64,000 nucleotides of DNA, from positions 186,001 to 250,000 of the forward strand of contig NZ_JAGEPF010000006.1 in assembly GCF_017573465.1 (NCBI RefSeq). The letters run 5' to 3'. This document shows, one piece after another, positions 41,912 to 50,278 of this stretch. Below the pieces are notes generated by a model that did not search any database, was not told the DNA's origin, and was given only the letters and a program-made list of their open reading frames with translations. Origin of the DNA: Actinomadura violacea (GTDB taxonomy: Bacteria > Actinomycetota > Actinomycetes > Streptosporangiales > Streptosporangiaceae). The position numbers and the translations under genes were made by a program. Each line of letters opens with the position of its first letter. The first letter of the stretch is position 1.

Positions 41912-43096
41912 ATGTCCGAGGAGCTGCCCGGCCGCACCGACGTGCTCGTCGTCGGTGCCGGGCCGGTCGGTCTGACGCTGGCCACCGCGCTGGTCCGGGC
42001 CGGTGTCGAGGTGGTGCTGATCGACAAGGCGCCCGCCGCGGCGACGACCTCCCGCGCGGCCGTGGTGCACGCGCGGACCCTGGAGGTGCTGCGCGCGATG
42101 GACGTGACGGACGGCCTGGTCGAGCAGGGTGTCGCGGTGTCCCGGTACACCGTCCGCGAGCACGATCGGCCACTGCTGAGGATCGACTTCGGTTCGCTCC
42201 CCACCGACTACCCGTTCGCGCTGACGGTCCCGCAGACCGTCACCGAGCAGGTCCTCAGGGACCGGCTGCGCTCGTCCGGCGGCCGCGTGCTGTGGGCGTG
42301 CGAGCTGGCGCACATCGCGCAGGACGAGGACGAGGTCGTCGCCGGCACGGCCGACGGGCGCACCATCCGGGCCCGGTACGCGGTCGGCGCGGACGGGATG
42401 CACAGCCTCGTCCGCGACCGGGCGGGGATCGCGTTCACCGGCGACACCGCTGCCGAGTCGTTCGTCCTGGCCGACGTGCACATGAACTGGGCCGAGGCCG
42501 AGGCCGGCGACGAACAGAACCTGTTCTTGTCCGCCGCGGGCACCGTGCTCGTGGTGCCTTTGCCCGGGGGCCGGCACCGCGTCGCCGCCGCGGCGGAGGG
42601 GATGCCCGCGGCCCCCGACCTCGGGCACGTACAGGCGCTGCTGCGCGAACGCGGCCCACGGGCGCACCCGGCCACCGTCAAGGACGTGGTGTGGAGTTCC
42701 CGCTTCCGGGTTCACCACCGGCTGGCCGACCACTACCGCGCCGGACGGCTCTTGCTGGCCGGGGACGCCGCGCACGTGCACAGCCCCGCCGGAGGCCAGG
42801 GGATGAACACCGGCATCCAGGACGCAATGGATCTGGCGGGCAGGTTGACGGCGGTGATCCGCGACGGCGCCGACGACACCGTCCTGGACGGATACGAAGC
42901 CGAACGACGGCCCGTCGCCGAACACGTCATCTCGTTCACGCGCAGGATGACCCACCTCGCCACCGTGAACAGCGCTCCCCTGCGGGGGCTGCGCAACACC
43001 GCGCTACACGCCCTCGGCCGGTTCCCCGCCGCGCGCCGGTCCATCGCGATGAGCCTGTCCGAACTGGCCGCCGATCCGGTCAGACCACGGCGATGA
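41912..43096 (+). CDS. FAD-dependent monooxygenase (PHBH/UbiH-like aromatic hydroxylase)
   Basis: 394 aa. The FAD motif DVLVVGAGPVGLTLATALVRAG at residues 10-31 (GxGxxG), the RAAVVHARTLEVL segment, the DG motif ARYAVGADGMHSLVR, and GRLLLAGDAAHVHSPAGGQGMNTGIQDAMDL (GD motif, about 280-310). Lacks the C-terminal thioredoxin-like domain of longer phenol hydroxylases. It hydroxylates an aromatic or polyketide-like substrate using NAD(P)H and O2. Divergent TetR gene with tandem operators; likely induced by its substrate. Confidence 0.88.
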   Translation: MSEELPGRTDVLVVGAGPVGLTLATALVRAGVEVVLIDKAPAAATTSRAAVVHARTLEVLRAMDVTDGLVEQGVAVSRYTVREHDRPLLRIDFGSLPTDYPFALTVPQTVTEQVLRDRLRSSGGRVLWACELAHIAQDEDEVVAGTADGRTIRARYAVGADGMHSLVRDRAGIAFTGDTAAESFVLADVHMNWAEAEAGDEQNLFLSAAGTVLVVPLPGGRHRVAAAAEGMPAAPDLGHVQALLRERGPRAHPATVKDVVWSSRFRVHHRLADHYRAGRLLLAGDAAHVHSPAGGQGMNTGIQDAMDLAGRLTAVIRDGADDTVLDGYEAERRPVAEHVISFTRRMTHLATVNSAPLRGLRNTALHALGRFPAARRSIAMSLSELAADPVRPRR

Positions 43097-43133
43097 CGTG
43101 CCAGCCCCCGGAGGCCGGCATCCAGACGATGGA

Positions 43134-43306
43134 TCTGGATCTACCGCGACAAAAGCTTGGTCACGATGGACCCGGCCCCGATCGGCGAATGGCTCGGTAT
43201 CGGCCGCCTTGCGCCCGCCGAGTGGGCGGACGCCGTGCTCCCGCTGCCACATCTCCCGGGGCATGGCACTGGCACTCCGGTCGCAACCTGGAATGACGAC
43301 GACTGA
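43134..43306 (+). pseudogene. Possible gene fragment between monooxygenase and kinase
   Basis: An open stretch reading IYRDKSLVTMDPAPIGEWLG then IGRLAPAEWADAVLPLPHLP and ending at TGA 43306. The composition is protein-like, but there is no good start or ribosome site; ATG 43166 would give 46 aa. Probably the 3' remnant of a lost gene. Unrecognised. Confidence 0.3.
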
Positions 43307-43329
43307 GTCATCACCTTTGGCAGGTGTTG

Positions 43330-45021
43330 ATGGGAGGAAGCACGTTGCAGAACGAGCCGGGCCCCAAGGCCGGTCTGCTCCTGCGAGACCGCTACCGATT
43401 GGAGCAGCCGATCGGGCGGGGCGGAATGGGCCAGGTCTGGCGTGGCACCGATCTGCGGCTGCGCCGGCCGGTGGCCATTAAAATCCTCCCTTCCGATCTG
43501 GCCGCCGACCAGAACTCCCTGGCCAGGTTCCGGCGGGAGGCGGAGACCGCCGCGGCACTCCAGCATCCGGGCATCACCGTCGTGTTCGACATCGATGACG
43601 GCCACGCGGAGGCGGACGGCACGACGATGTTCCTGGTGATGGAGTTGCTCGAAGGGCAGGACCTTCGCGCGGTCATCAGGGCGTCGCCGGGAGGGCTGCC
43701 GGTCGCGCGGACGGCGTCGTTCGCGACGCAGATCGCCGACGCCCTGGCCGCGGCGCATGCACGCGGCATCGTCCACCGCGACATCAAACCGCACAACCTC
43801 ATGGTGCTGGCGGACGACCGGATCAGGATATGCGACTTCGGTATCGCACATCTGGCAGGCGGCGCGACGCGCCTCACTGCGCAGGGCAGTTCCATCGGCA
43901 CTCCCGCCTACATGGCGCCCGAACAGTTCCGCGGCGAGCCGCTCGGCGTCCAGACCGACCTTTACGCGTTGGGCTGCGTGATATACGAGATGCTCACGGG
44001 TTCACCGCCATTCGGTGTGGACGGTGACCTGCATGCACTGATGTACCGGCATCTCAACCAGCCGGCCCCTGCGCCGCGCTTCAAGCGGCCGGAGACGCCC
44101 GAATACCTCGACCGCCTGGTATCGGACGCGCTCGCCAAGAATCCCGCCGACCGGCCGGGCAGCGCCCAGGCCGTCGCGGACTTCCTGCGTTCGAGGAACG
44201 ACGCTCATGCCCCGGCGGCCACGCCCCCGCGGCTCGCAGTTCCCGGCGAAGCGCCCGCGTTTTTCGGCGAGCCGCCCGCGGCTCCCGAACCGGCGCATGC
44301 GCAGGCGCCCGGCACGCGTCCGCGGCAGACCGCCATCGGGCGCCGGCGAAGGGCCCTGATCGCGGGTACGGCCGGCCTCGCGGCGGCGCTGATCGCTGCG
44401 GGCGGCTTTCTTCTGCTGCGCGATTCCGGACACGACCGGCCGGAAGCCGGCTCGTCCTCACCATCCGCCGCGAAGCCGAGCGGCGGTGCCTCGTCCACCA
44501 CGCAGCAGCCGGCGCCGACGGACGGTACGGTCCCGGTCGGCGGTACGGACCCGACCGGCCTCGCCGCCCCCCGCCAGACCTTCAGGATCGGGCAGACCGC
44601 CAAGGTGCCCTTCGCCAACGGCGGCAACGAGAAACTCGCCATCACCGTCACCTCGATCGAGAAGGCCCCGGCCTCCGACCTCGCCGCCTTGAAGGCACAC
44701 GGCAAGGAGACCGACGGTGCGGTGCTGTTCTATGCCAGATACTCGGCCAAGAACCTGGGCGGCGGAGTTTCTGACATGGGGGGCACCACTCCAAATATGG
44801 AGGGTGTGCTCCAGGACGGGAGGACGATCCTCTCCGACCTGGTCTTCGGCTTCTCCCAGTGCAGCGGCGAGGCGCCCAACGGTGAACTCCCGGTCGGATC
44901 CTCATACCAGGCGTGTGCACTTTTTCTCGCACCGTCCGGGGGGACGGTGACCGGCGTCGAATGGGTCCAGAGCGGAACCGATAAATACGCGGATCCCAAC
45001 GGCGTCTACTGGAAGCAATGA
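43330..45021 (+). CDS. PknB-type serine/threonine protein kinase with extracytoplasmic domain
   Basis: 563 aa. The kinase domain spans about residues 20-285: PIGRGGMGQVWRG, AIKIL, VHRDIKPHNLM, ICDFGIAHL, GTPAYMAPEQF. A Pro/Ala-rich linker, one membrane helix at about 338-360 (LIAGTAGLAAALIAAGGFLLL), a Ser/Thr/Pro-rich spacer, then a DUF4352-like Ig-type extracytoplasmic domain (RIGQTAKVPFANGGNEKLAI, VLFYARYSAKNLGGG, SYQACALFLAPSGG). ATG 43330 or TTG 43345, the latter with GGGAGG nicely spaced, may be the real start. No clear partner adjacent. Confidence 0.88.
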   Translation: MGGSTLQNEPGPKAGLLLRDRYRLEQPIGRGGMGQVWRGTDLRLRRPVAIKILPSDLAADQNSLARFRREAETAAALQHPGITVVFDIDDGHAEADGTTMFLVMELLEGQDLRAVIRASPGGLPVARTASFATQIADALAAAHARGIVHRDIKPHNLMVLADDRIRICDFGIAHLAGGATRLTAQGSSIGTPAYMAPEQFRGEPLGVQTDLYALGCVIYEMLTGSPPFGVDGDLHALMYRHLNQPAPAPRFKRPETPEYLDRLVSDALAKNPADRPGSAQAVADFLRSRNDAHAPAATPPRLAVPGEAPAFFGEPPAAPEPAHAQAPGTRPRQTAIGRRRRALIAGTAGLAAALIAAGGFLLLRDSGHDRPEAGSSSPSAAKPSGGASSTTQQPAPTDGTVPVGGTDPTGLAAPRQTFRIGQTAKVPFANGGNEKLAITVTSIEKAPASDLAALKAHGKETDGAVLFYARYSAKNLGGGVSDMGGTTPNMEGVLQDGRTILSDLVFGFSQCSGEAPNGELPVGSSYQACALFLAPSGGTVTGVEWVQSGTDKYADPNGVYWKQ

Positions 45022-45159
45022 GTGCGAAACATTGTGCGTGTCCTGGCGGCAGGCCCGTACCGGTCCCGCGCGGTGGCCTGAGATTCGTTGCCATTGGCGT
45101 GGCGTTGAAGGCACGCTGATTTCTAGATCTCGGAGTCTGGGCCGGAGCTGATCAATGGT
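45022..45159. other. Intergenic, nothing recognised
   Basis: Short spacer between the kinase and the IS5 remnant; CTAGATCT-type AT-richer bases near 45123 may mark the remnant edge. No gene seen. Confidence 0.35.
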
Positions 45160-45646
45160 GGCTGTCGGCTGCTCACGGTCATCGGGCGAGGGGCCATGGC
45201 GATCTGGCGTCGTCCGGCCGAGGATCTTGCCCGGGGCTGGCCACCAGCTCAGCCGGGCGGTGAGCGGGAACCGGTAGTCGTCCAGGTCATGCTGGTCTAG
45301 CAGGGAGGGTGATGACCGGACTGCGCCCAGCCTGGACCCGTGCGGGGTGCCGCGCCGGGCGATGACCGGTTTGGTGCCCTTGGCCCAGACCAGGCGCCGG
45401 TACTTGTCGTGGTCGTAGCCGCGGTCGGCCAGCAGTTGCCCGGGTCTTCGCCGAGGCCGTCCGACCCGGCCCCGGGCCGGCGGCCCCGCCTCCAGGAGCG
45501 GCATCAACTGGGTGACGTCGTCCCGGTGTGCAGCACGCACAAGATCTCGCACCACACCCGGCGGTCCTCGCCGTCCGGCATGGCGCTTACGGCGCTCCAC
45601 CTTCGGCGGCAGCGGCTCGATCCGCTCCCACAGTGGGGTTGTTCGG
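45160..45646 (-). pseudogene. IS5-family transposase remnant
   Basis: Minus-strand pieces: LWERIEPLPPKVERRKRHAG, the IS5 N-terminus, begins inside the 3' end of the TetR gene; a second frame gives DRRVWCEILCVLHTG; then DDVTQLMPLLEAG, RPRRRPGQLLADRGYDHDKY, KGTKPVIARRGTPHGSRLG, the typical IS5 central region with the DRGYD segment. The core between N-terminus and DDVTQ is deleted and the C-terminal catalytic part is scrambled. Non-functional. Confidence 0.75.
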
Positions 45647-46207
45647 GGTGGAGAGGCCGTCCATGAAGACAGTGAGGTAGGCGTCGGTGAGGCCGGGGTC
45701 GGTCCGGGCGACGGCCAGGGCGGTGGCGCTGGTGAGGGCGGTGGTGGCCGGAAGGTCGAGGTCGGTGCGGATCTGTCCGCTGCGGCGGGCGCCTTCGATC
45801 ATCTTCTCGACGGCGCCGGCGAGGTCGGCGCGCAGCGCGGTGGTGAGGGGCAGGTCGAGGCCCGTCAGCTGGTCGTTGACGGCGTGGTGGGCGGCCTGGA
45901 AGGCGATCAGTTCGCGCAGGAAGGCGCGCAGCGCCTGGTAGGGCGTGGTTTCGGCGATCAGGTCGCGGGCGCGTTGGACGACGGGTTCGAGCAGGCGGGC
46001 GACGGCGGCGTCCAGCAGGGCGTCCTTGCCGCCGAAGGCGCGTACGACGGTGCCGGCGCCCAGTCCGGCGCGCTCGGCGATGGCCCCCACGGTCAGGGAC
46101 GCCCCCGGCTCGGCGAGCAGCGCCATGGCGGCGTCGAGGGCGAGGTCCCGGTTGCGCACGGCATCGGCTCGGCGTGCGGGTGTTGACAACTGGAATGCCC
46201 CTTCCAC
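45587..46207 (-). CDS. TetR-family transcriptional regulator, C-terminus replaced by IS5 DNA
   Basis: 206 aa. The HTH is at about residues 18-65 (DLALDAAMALLAEPGASLTV, GAIAERAGLGAGTVVRAFGG). The C-terminal domain has LRAFLRELIAFQAAHHAVND and ALTSATALAVARTDPGLTDAYLTVFMDGLS. The last 19 residues (PNNPTVGADRAAAAEGGAP) are encoded by the IS5 remnant read in another frame, so the original tail was replaced. The core looks complete. It is divergent from a monooxygenase gene; one operator overlaps its first codons. Confidence 0.85.
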   Translation of the reverse strand: MEGAFQLSTPARRADAVRNRDLALDAAMALLAEPGASLTVGAIAERAGLGAGTVVRAFGGKDALLDAAVARLLEPVVQRARDLIAETTPYQALRAFLRELIAFQAAHHAVNDQLTGLDLPLTTALRADLAGAVEKMIEGARRSGQIRTDLDLPATTALTSATALAVARTDPGLTDAYLTVFMDGLSTPNNPTVGADRAAAAEGGAP

Positions 46208-46233
46208 ATAATCATCTGGAACCTGCGTTCCAG
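46190..46233. promoter_or_regulatory. TetR-type operators, TetR/monooxygenase divergent promoter
   Basis: CTGGAACCTGCGTTCCAG (46216-46233) is a perfect palindrome with 7-bp arms and a 4-base spacer. A degenerate second copy CTGGAATGCCCCTTCCA (46190-46206) covers the first codons of the TetR gene. The perfect copy lies 26 bases before the monooxygenase ATG. Confidence 0.7.
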
Positions 46234-46259
46234 TTCAGTCCAGTGTAGAGGAGCCTCCC

Positions 46260-47429
46260 ATGAACGAGCGGATCCTGATCTCCGGAGCCAGCATCGCCGG
46301 CCTCACCCTGGCCCACTGGCTGGCCCGGCACGGCTTCCGGCCCACCATCGTCGAGCGCGCCCCCGAACTGCGCACCGGCGGCAACGGCGTGGACGTACGC
46401 GACGACGCGGCCACGGTCATCGAGCGGATGGGCCTGATGCCCCGGGTGCGGGAACTGGCCGCCGACGTCCACGGCATGAAGTTCGTCGACGCCGCCGGCC
46501 GCGCCGTCGCCCGGATCGACACCCGCGCCGCCGGCTCCGTGGAGATCATGCGCGGCGACCTGGTCGCGCTGCTGCACGAGGCCACCGACGCCGAGATCAT
46601 CTTCGGTGACTCCATCAGCGCCGTCGAGCAGGACGACGACGGCGTGACGGTCACCTTCGAGCACGCGCCCGCCCGCCGCTTCGACCTGGTCATCGGCGCC
46701 GACGGGATGCACTCCAACGTGCGGCGGCTCGCGTTCGGCCCGGAAGAGCGGTTCATCCGGCACAAGGACCACTACTTCGCCTTCGGCAACGCCGACGCCG
46801 CCCTCGGCGAGGACCGCTGGGTGACGATGTTCAACACGCCCGGCAAGATGACCGGGATCTACCGGTCGGGCAACCACGACCAGGCCAAGGCGTACTTCAT
46901 CTTCCGCTCCGGCCCGCTGGACTACGACCACCGCGACACCGCCGAGCAGCGCCGCCTGATCGGCGAGGCGTTCGCCGGCCAGACCTGGGCCCCCACCCAG
47001 GCCCTGCTCGACGCCGCGCTCGCCGACCCCGACCTCTACTTCGACTCCCTCGGCCAGGTCCACATGGACTCCTGGTCCAACGGCCGCGTCGCCCTCGCAG
47101 GCGACGCCGCGTGGTGCGCGTCCCCCGCCTCGGGCGCGGGCGCCGAACTGGCCATCGTCGGCGCATACCGGCTGGCCGGCGAACTGGCCGCCGCCAACGG
47201 CGACCACCGGGTCGCCTTCGCCCGCTACGACGCCGTCCAGCGGCCACTGGTCGACAAGAAGCAGCAGATCGGTCCCAACGTGGGTCTCATGGTGCCGAAG
47301 ACCAACGGCGGCCGCCGCGTCCGCGACGCCCTCGTCCGGCTGTCGGTGATGAAGGTCGCCGGAGCGGTCGAGCGCCGCCTCCAGGCCCGCACCGCCCGGC
47401 CCCTGCCCGACTACCGCCGCGCCGCCTAA
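46260..47429 (+). CDS. FAD-dependent monooxygenase (tetracycline-destructase/UbiH-like)
   Basis: 389 aa. FAD motif ILISGASIAGLTLAHWLARHG (GxSxxG variant) at residues 5-25, TIVERAPELRTGGNGVDVR, DG motif FDLVIGADGMHSNVRRLAFG, and GRVALAGDAAWCASPASGAGAELAIVGAYRLAGEL (GD motif, about 278-312). TetX-like flavin monooxygenases share this pattern, but the substrate cannot be read from sequence. GAGGAGCCTCCC precedes ATG 46260. It is divergent from a TetR gene with clear operators, so expression is probably substrate-induced. Confidence 0.88.
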   Translation: MNERILISGASIAGLTLAHWLARHGFRPTIVERAPELRTGGNGVDVRDDAATVIERMGLMPRVRELAADVHGMKFVDAAGRAVARIDTRAAGSVEIMRGDLVALLHEATDAEIIFGDSISAVEQDDDGVTVTFEHAPARRFDLVIGADGMHSNVRRLAFGPEERFIRHKDHYFAFGNADAALGEDRWVTMFNTPGKMTGIYRSGNHDQAKAYFIFRSGPLDYDHRDTAEQRRLIGEAFAGQTWAPTQALLDAALADPDLYFDSLGQVHMDSWSNGRVALAGDAAWCASPASGAGAELAIVGAYRLAGELAAANGDHRVAFARYDAVQRPLVDKKQQIGPNVGLMVPKTNGGRRVRDALVRLSVMKVAGAVERRLQARTARPLPDYRRAA

Positions 47430-47564
47430 GGCCCGGTACGCCCCCCCGGGGAAGCGACGCCGCACAGCCGACGATCTAGCGACAGTCATCACCGCCCACC
47501 CAAGACGAGACGCAGGATCACCACCAAGCCCTCGGCCGGCGGCATGAGCGGACGTCTGGGGCTG

Positions 47565-48806
47565 CTATCCCAGTTGGTCGCGGCGGCGGGTCAGGTGGGC
47601 GGTTTCGGCGGTGTTGCCTGCCAGTTCGATGGCCTTGTCGTACGCGGCGCGTGACTGCCGGCTTCGGCCCAGCCGGCGTAGCAGGTCGGCGCGGGTGGCG
47701 TGGTAGGCGTGATAGTCGGCCAGCTTGTCTTCAAGGCGGTCGACGGCTGCCAGCGCCACGTCCGGGCCGTCGAGTTCGGCGACCGCGATGGCCCGGTTGA
47801 GGGCGATGATCGGTGAGGGGTCCAGGCCGACGAGGCGGTCGTAGAGGGCGAGGATCTGTGACCAGTCGGTGTCGCGGATGTCGCGGGCGGAGGTGTGCAC
47901 GGCGTTGATCGCGGCGAGGATCTGGTAGCGGCCCGGGGCGGCTCCGGCGGCGGCAGCGGCGAGGCGCTCGCGGACGAGCCGGTGGCCCTCGGCGATCAGG
48001 GCCGCATCCCAGGCCCCGCGGTCCTGCTCGGCCAGGGGGACCAGTTCGCCGCCGGCCGAGACCCGGGCGGTGCGGCGGGCCTCGGTGAGGAGCATCAGTG
48101 CCAGCAGGCCGGCCACCTCGCCGTCGTCGGGCAGGAGAGCCCGGATCAGGCGGGTGAGCCGGATCGCCTCGGCGGTCAGGTCGTGGCGTATCGGGTCGGT
48201 GCCGGGGCCGGTGGCCAGGTAGCCCTCGTTGAAGACGAGGTACAGGACGGCGAGCACGCCGGACAGGCGTGCCGGGAGATCCTCGGCGGACGGCATCCGG
48301 TAGGGGATGCGGGCCGCCTTGATCTTGGCTTTGGCGCGGGTGATCCGCTGCTCCAGGGTGGTCTCCCGGGCGAGGAAGGCGCGGGCGATCTCCGGCACGG
48401 TGAGACCGGCGACCAGCCGCAGCGTCAGCGCCACGCGGGCCTGCACGGCCAGCGCCGGGTGGCAGCACGTGAAGATCAGCCGGAGCCGGTCGTCGTCGAT
48501 GGCGCCGACCGGCCCGGGCGGGTCGTCGTCGTACACCGCCTGCGCCTCCTTGTGCTTGTCGTCGCGTTTGTTCTCGCGCCGGATCCGGTCGATGGCCTTC
48601 CGGCGGGCGGTGGTGGTCAGCCAGCCGCCGGGGTTGGGTGGCACGCCGTCGGCCGGCCACCGCTCGACGGCGGCCGCGAACGCCTCGGCGGCCGCCTCCT
48701 CGGCGATGTCGAGGTCACCGAAACGCCTGGTCAGGGAGGCGACCACCCGGCCCCATTCCTCGTGGTGGGTGCGAGTGATCGCCTCCTGGACGTCGACGTC
48801 GTTCAC
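47565..48806 (-). CDS. ECF sigma factor with TPR-like C-terminal domain (ECF42-like)
   Basis: 413 aa, long for an ECF factor. Region 2 spans about residues 8-80 (EEWGRVVASLTRRFGDLDIAEEAAAEAFAAAVERWP, PGGWLTTTARRKAIDRIRRE). Region 4 spans about 120-180 (ALTLRLVAGLTVPEIARAFLARETTLEQRITRAKAKI). The C-terminal half has LYLVFNEGYLATGPG and TPR-like helices (PIIALNRAIAVAELDGPDVALAAVDRLE). This is the ECF42-type layout, typically paired with a YCII/DGPF protein and without an anti-sigma factor. GTG 48806 overlaps the YCII stop (GTGA). Confidence 0.92.
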   Translation of the reverse strand: MNDVDVQEAITRTHHEEWGRVVASLTRRFGDLDIAEEAAAEAFAAAVERWPADGVPPNPGGWLTTTARRKAIDRIRRENKRDDKHKEAQAVYDDDPPGPVGAIDDDRLRLIFTCCHPALAVQARVALTLRLVAGLTVPEIARAFLARETTLEQRITRAKAKIKAARIPYRMPSAEDLPARLSGVLAVLYLVFNEGYLATGPGTDPIRHDLTAEAIRLTRLIRALLPDDGEVAGLLALMLLTEARRTARVSAGGELVPLAEQDRGAWDAALIAEGHRLVRERLAAAAAGAAPGRYQILAAINAVHTSARDIRDTDWSQILALYDRLVGLDPSPIIALNRAIAVAELDGPDVALAAVDRLEDKLADYHAYHATRADLLRRLGRSRQSRAAYDKAIELAGNTAETAHLTRRRDQLG

Positions 48807-49126
48807 AGGAACGGCCGCACCTCGATCTTCCGGTCGCAGACCTTGGACGCCTCGGCGGCGAGCTTGAGCGCCACGTCCAGATCGGGGGCCTCCCACACCC
48901 AGACGCCGGCGAGGTACTCCTTGGACTCCACGAACGGCCCGTCGCTGAACACCGCCTGCTCGCCCCGGTTGTCGATGACCGTGGCCGTGTCGGTGTCCGC
49001 GAGCCCGCCTGCGAAGACCCAGTGCCCCTCGGCGATCAGCCGTTCGTTGAACGCGCTGATGGCGGGCTGCCTGTCCGTGCTGCCGGGATCGCTCTTGTCG
49101 TCGATCACGGAAACCAGGTACCGCAT
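48803..49126 (-). CDS. YCII/DGPF-domain protein
   Basis: 107 aa. Starts MRYLVSVIDDKSDPGSTDRQ and carries EGHWVFAGGLADTDTATVID, then the family motif DGPFVESKEYLAGVWVWEAPDLDVAL, with a conserved His/Asp pair of YCII proteins. These partners of ECF42-type sigma factors are thought to be enzymes or sensors of unknown substrate. ATG 49126 matches the family start; an earlier in-frame start at 49192 adds a low-complexity leader. It is translationally coupled to the sigma gene. Confidence 0.9.
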   Translation of the reverse strand: MRYLVSVIDDKSDPGSTDRQPAISAFNERLIAEGHWVFAGGLADTDTATVIDNRGEQAVFSDGPFVESKEYLAGVWVWEAPDLDVALKLAAEASKVCDRKIEVRPFL

Positions 49127-49273
49127 CTGAAGATCATCTCCCGTGGTCGGGGGGACGGCCCGTGCGGGCCGCCGCACCCCGGTTGCGAACACCTCTGCCC
49201 CGATGGTCGTTCTACGTCGGAGATACTGCCAAGACCTGCACCGACGTGCCGCTCGTCCGGTTACCGGTCCCGC

Positions 49274-50110
49274 CTAATGTCCGGCCAGTTCGGCCACAAC
49301 CGGAGCGAGCGCGTCGGCGGAGCCTGCACCGAAGACGAAGTAGGAGATCCCGAGCTCCTCCCGTCGCCGCCGGATCTCCTCGGCGGCCGCCGCCGGATCG
49401 TCCGGAAGCACCGCCAGCGAGTCCACCGCGCGAAGCGCCGCAGGGTCGGTGTCGGGGGACGCCATGAACGGCGCGACGGTATCGCCGATCACCGCCACGT
49501 GCTGCGCGAGTTCAATGTCCCGAGCGGCGAGGGCGCGGAAGTCGTGCACCACCCGGGTGATCTCGTCCCGGCCGTCTCCCGGCATCACCGCGAAGGCGAC
49601 CGTGTCCGCGAGGTCGGCCGCCAGTGCCAGGGCCTTCGGCCCGCGCACGGCCATCACCACAGGCGTGTGCGAGCCGGGACCGTCGAGACCACGCAGCGCC
49701 GTCACGGTCTCGCGCACCTGGGCCAGCCTCTCGCCCGGTGGTACGACGGGCAGTCCCAGCTCGCGGAGTTCGTCTTCGATGCCGGGCCTGCCGGTGCCGA
49801 TGCCCAACTCGAAACGCCCCTCGGTGAGCACCGACAGCGAGTGCGCCTCCCAGGCGGTGCTCCAAGCCGGGCGCAGCGGAGAGGCGTACACCCAAGAGCC
49901 GACCCGCAGGTCAGTGAGGGTCGCCGCGACGGCCAGCGTGGGGCCGGGGGCCGGCTGCCATCGCGGGACGTCGGGCATCAGCAGCGTGGAGTATCCGTTG
50001 CCGGCGATACGGCGCACTTGGTCTCGCCACGCCGGCAGATCCGTTGTGACCGGGGCAACGACCCCGAATCGGAAGGGCCTGGTTCCGCTGGTTGCCGTCG
50101 AATCGGTCAT
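49274..50110 (-). CDS. LLM-class F420-dependent oxidoreductase
   Basis: 278 aa. Luciferase-like barrel: FRFGVVAPVTTDLPAWRDQVRRI, STLLMPDVPRWQPAPGPTLAVAATLTDLRVGSWVYASPLR, the characteristic EAHSLSVLTEGRFELGIGTGRPGIEDEL, MAVRGPKALALAADLADTVAF and GISYFVFGAGSADALAPVVAEL. Redox enzyme, probably using coenzyme F420 (FMN is an alternative). ATG 50110 fits the family start. Neighbouring genes are not obviously related. Confidence 0.88.
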   Translation of the reverse strand: MTDSTATSGTRPFRFGVVAPVTTDLPAWRDQVRRIAGNGYSTLLMPDVPRWQPAPGPTLAVAATLTDLRVGSWVYASPLRPAWSTAWEAHSLSVLTEGRFELGIGTGRPGIEDELRELGLPVVPPGERLAQVRETVTALRGLDGPGSHTPVVMAVRGPKALALAADLADTVAFAVMPGDGRDEITRVVHDFRALAARDIELAQHVAVIGDTVAPFMASPDTDPAALRAVDSLAVLPDDPAAAAEEIRRRREELGISYFVFGAGSADALAPVVAELAGH

Positions 50111-50278
50111 CGTTCCTGTCCTCGTCAGTAGTCGGGATGGCTTCCGGTCCTGTCGGCGCCCGGCCGCGCGCCGTGGTCGGCGCAGCGCGGTCGACGTCTC
50201 ACCCCTGCTACGAACGCGCCTGCCCCGATCCGACACCGCCTCCCAAGAAATCTGCCGAGAATTTTCGGTGGCCGGCCG

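Noticed and set aside
43004-43264. An 86-codon minus-strand frame after the monooxygenase gene
   Set aside because: No ribosome site, partly antisense to the monooxygenase, composition typical of shadow frames.
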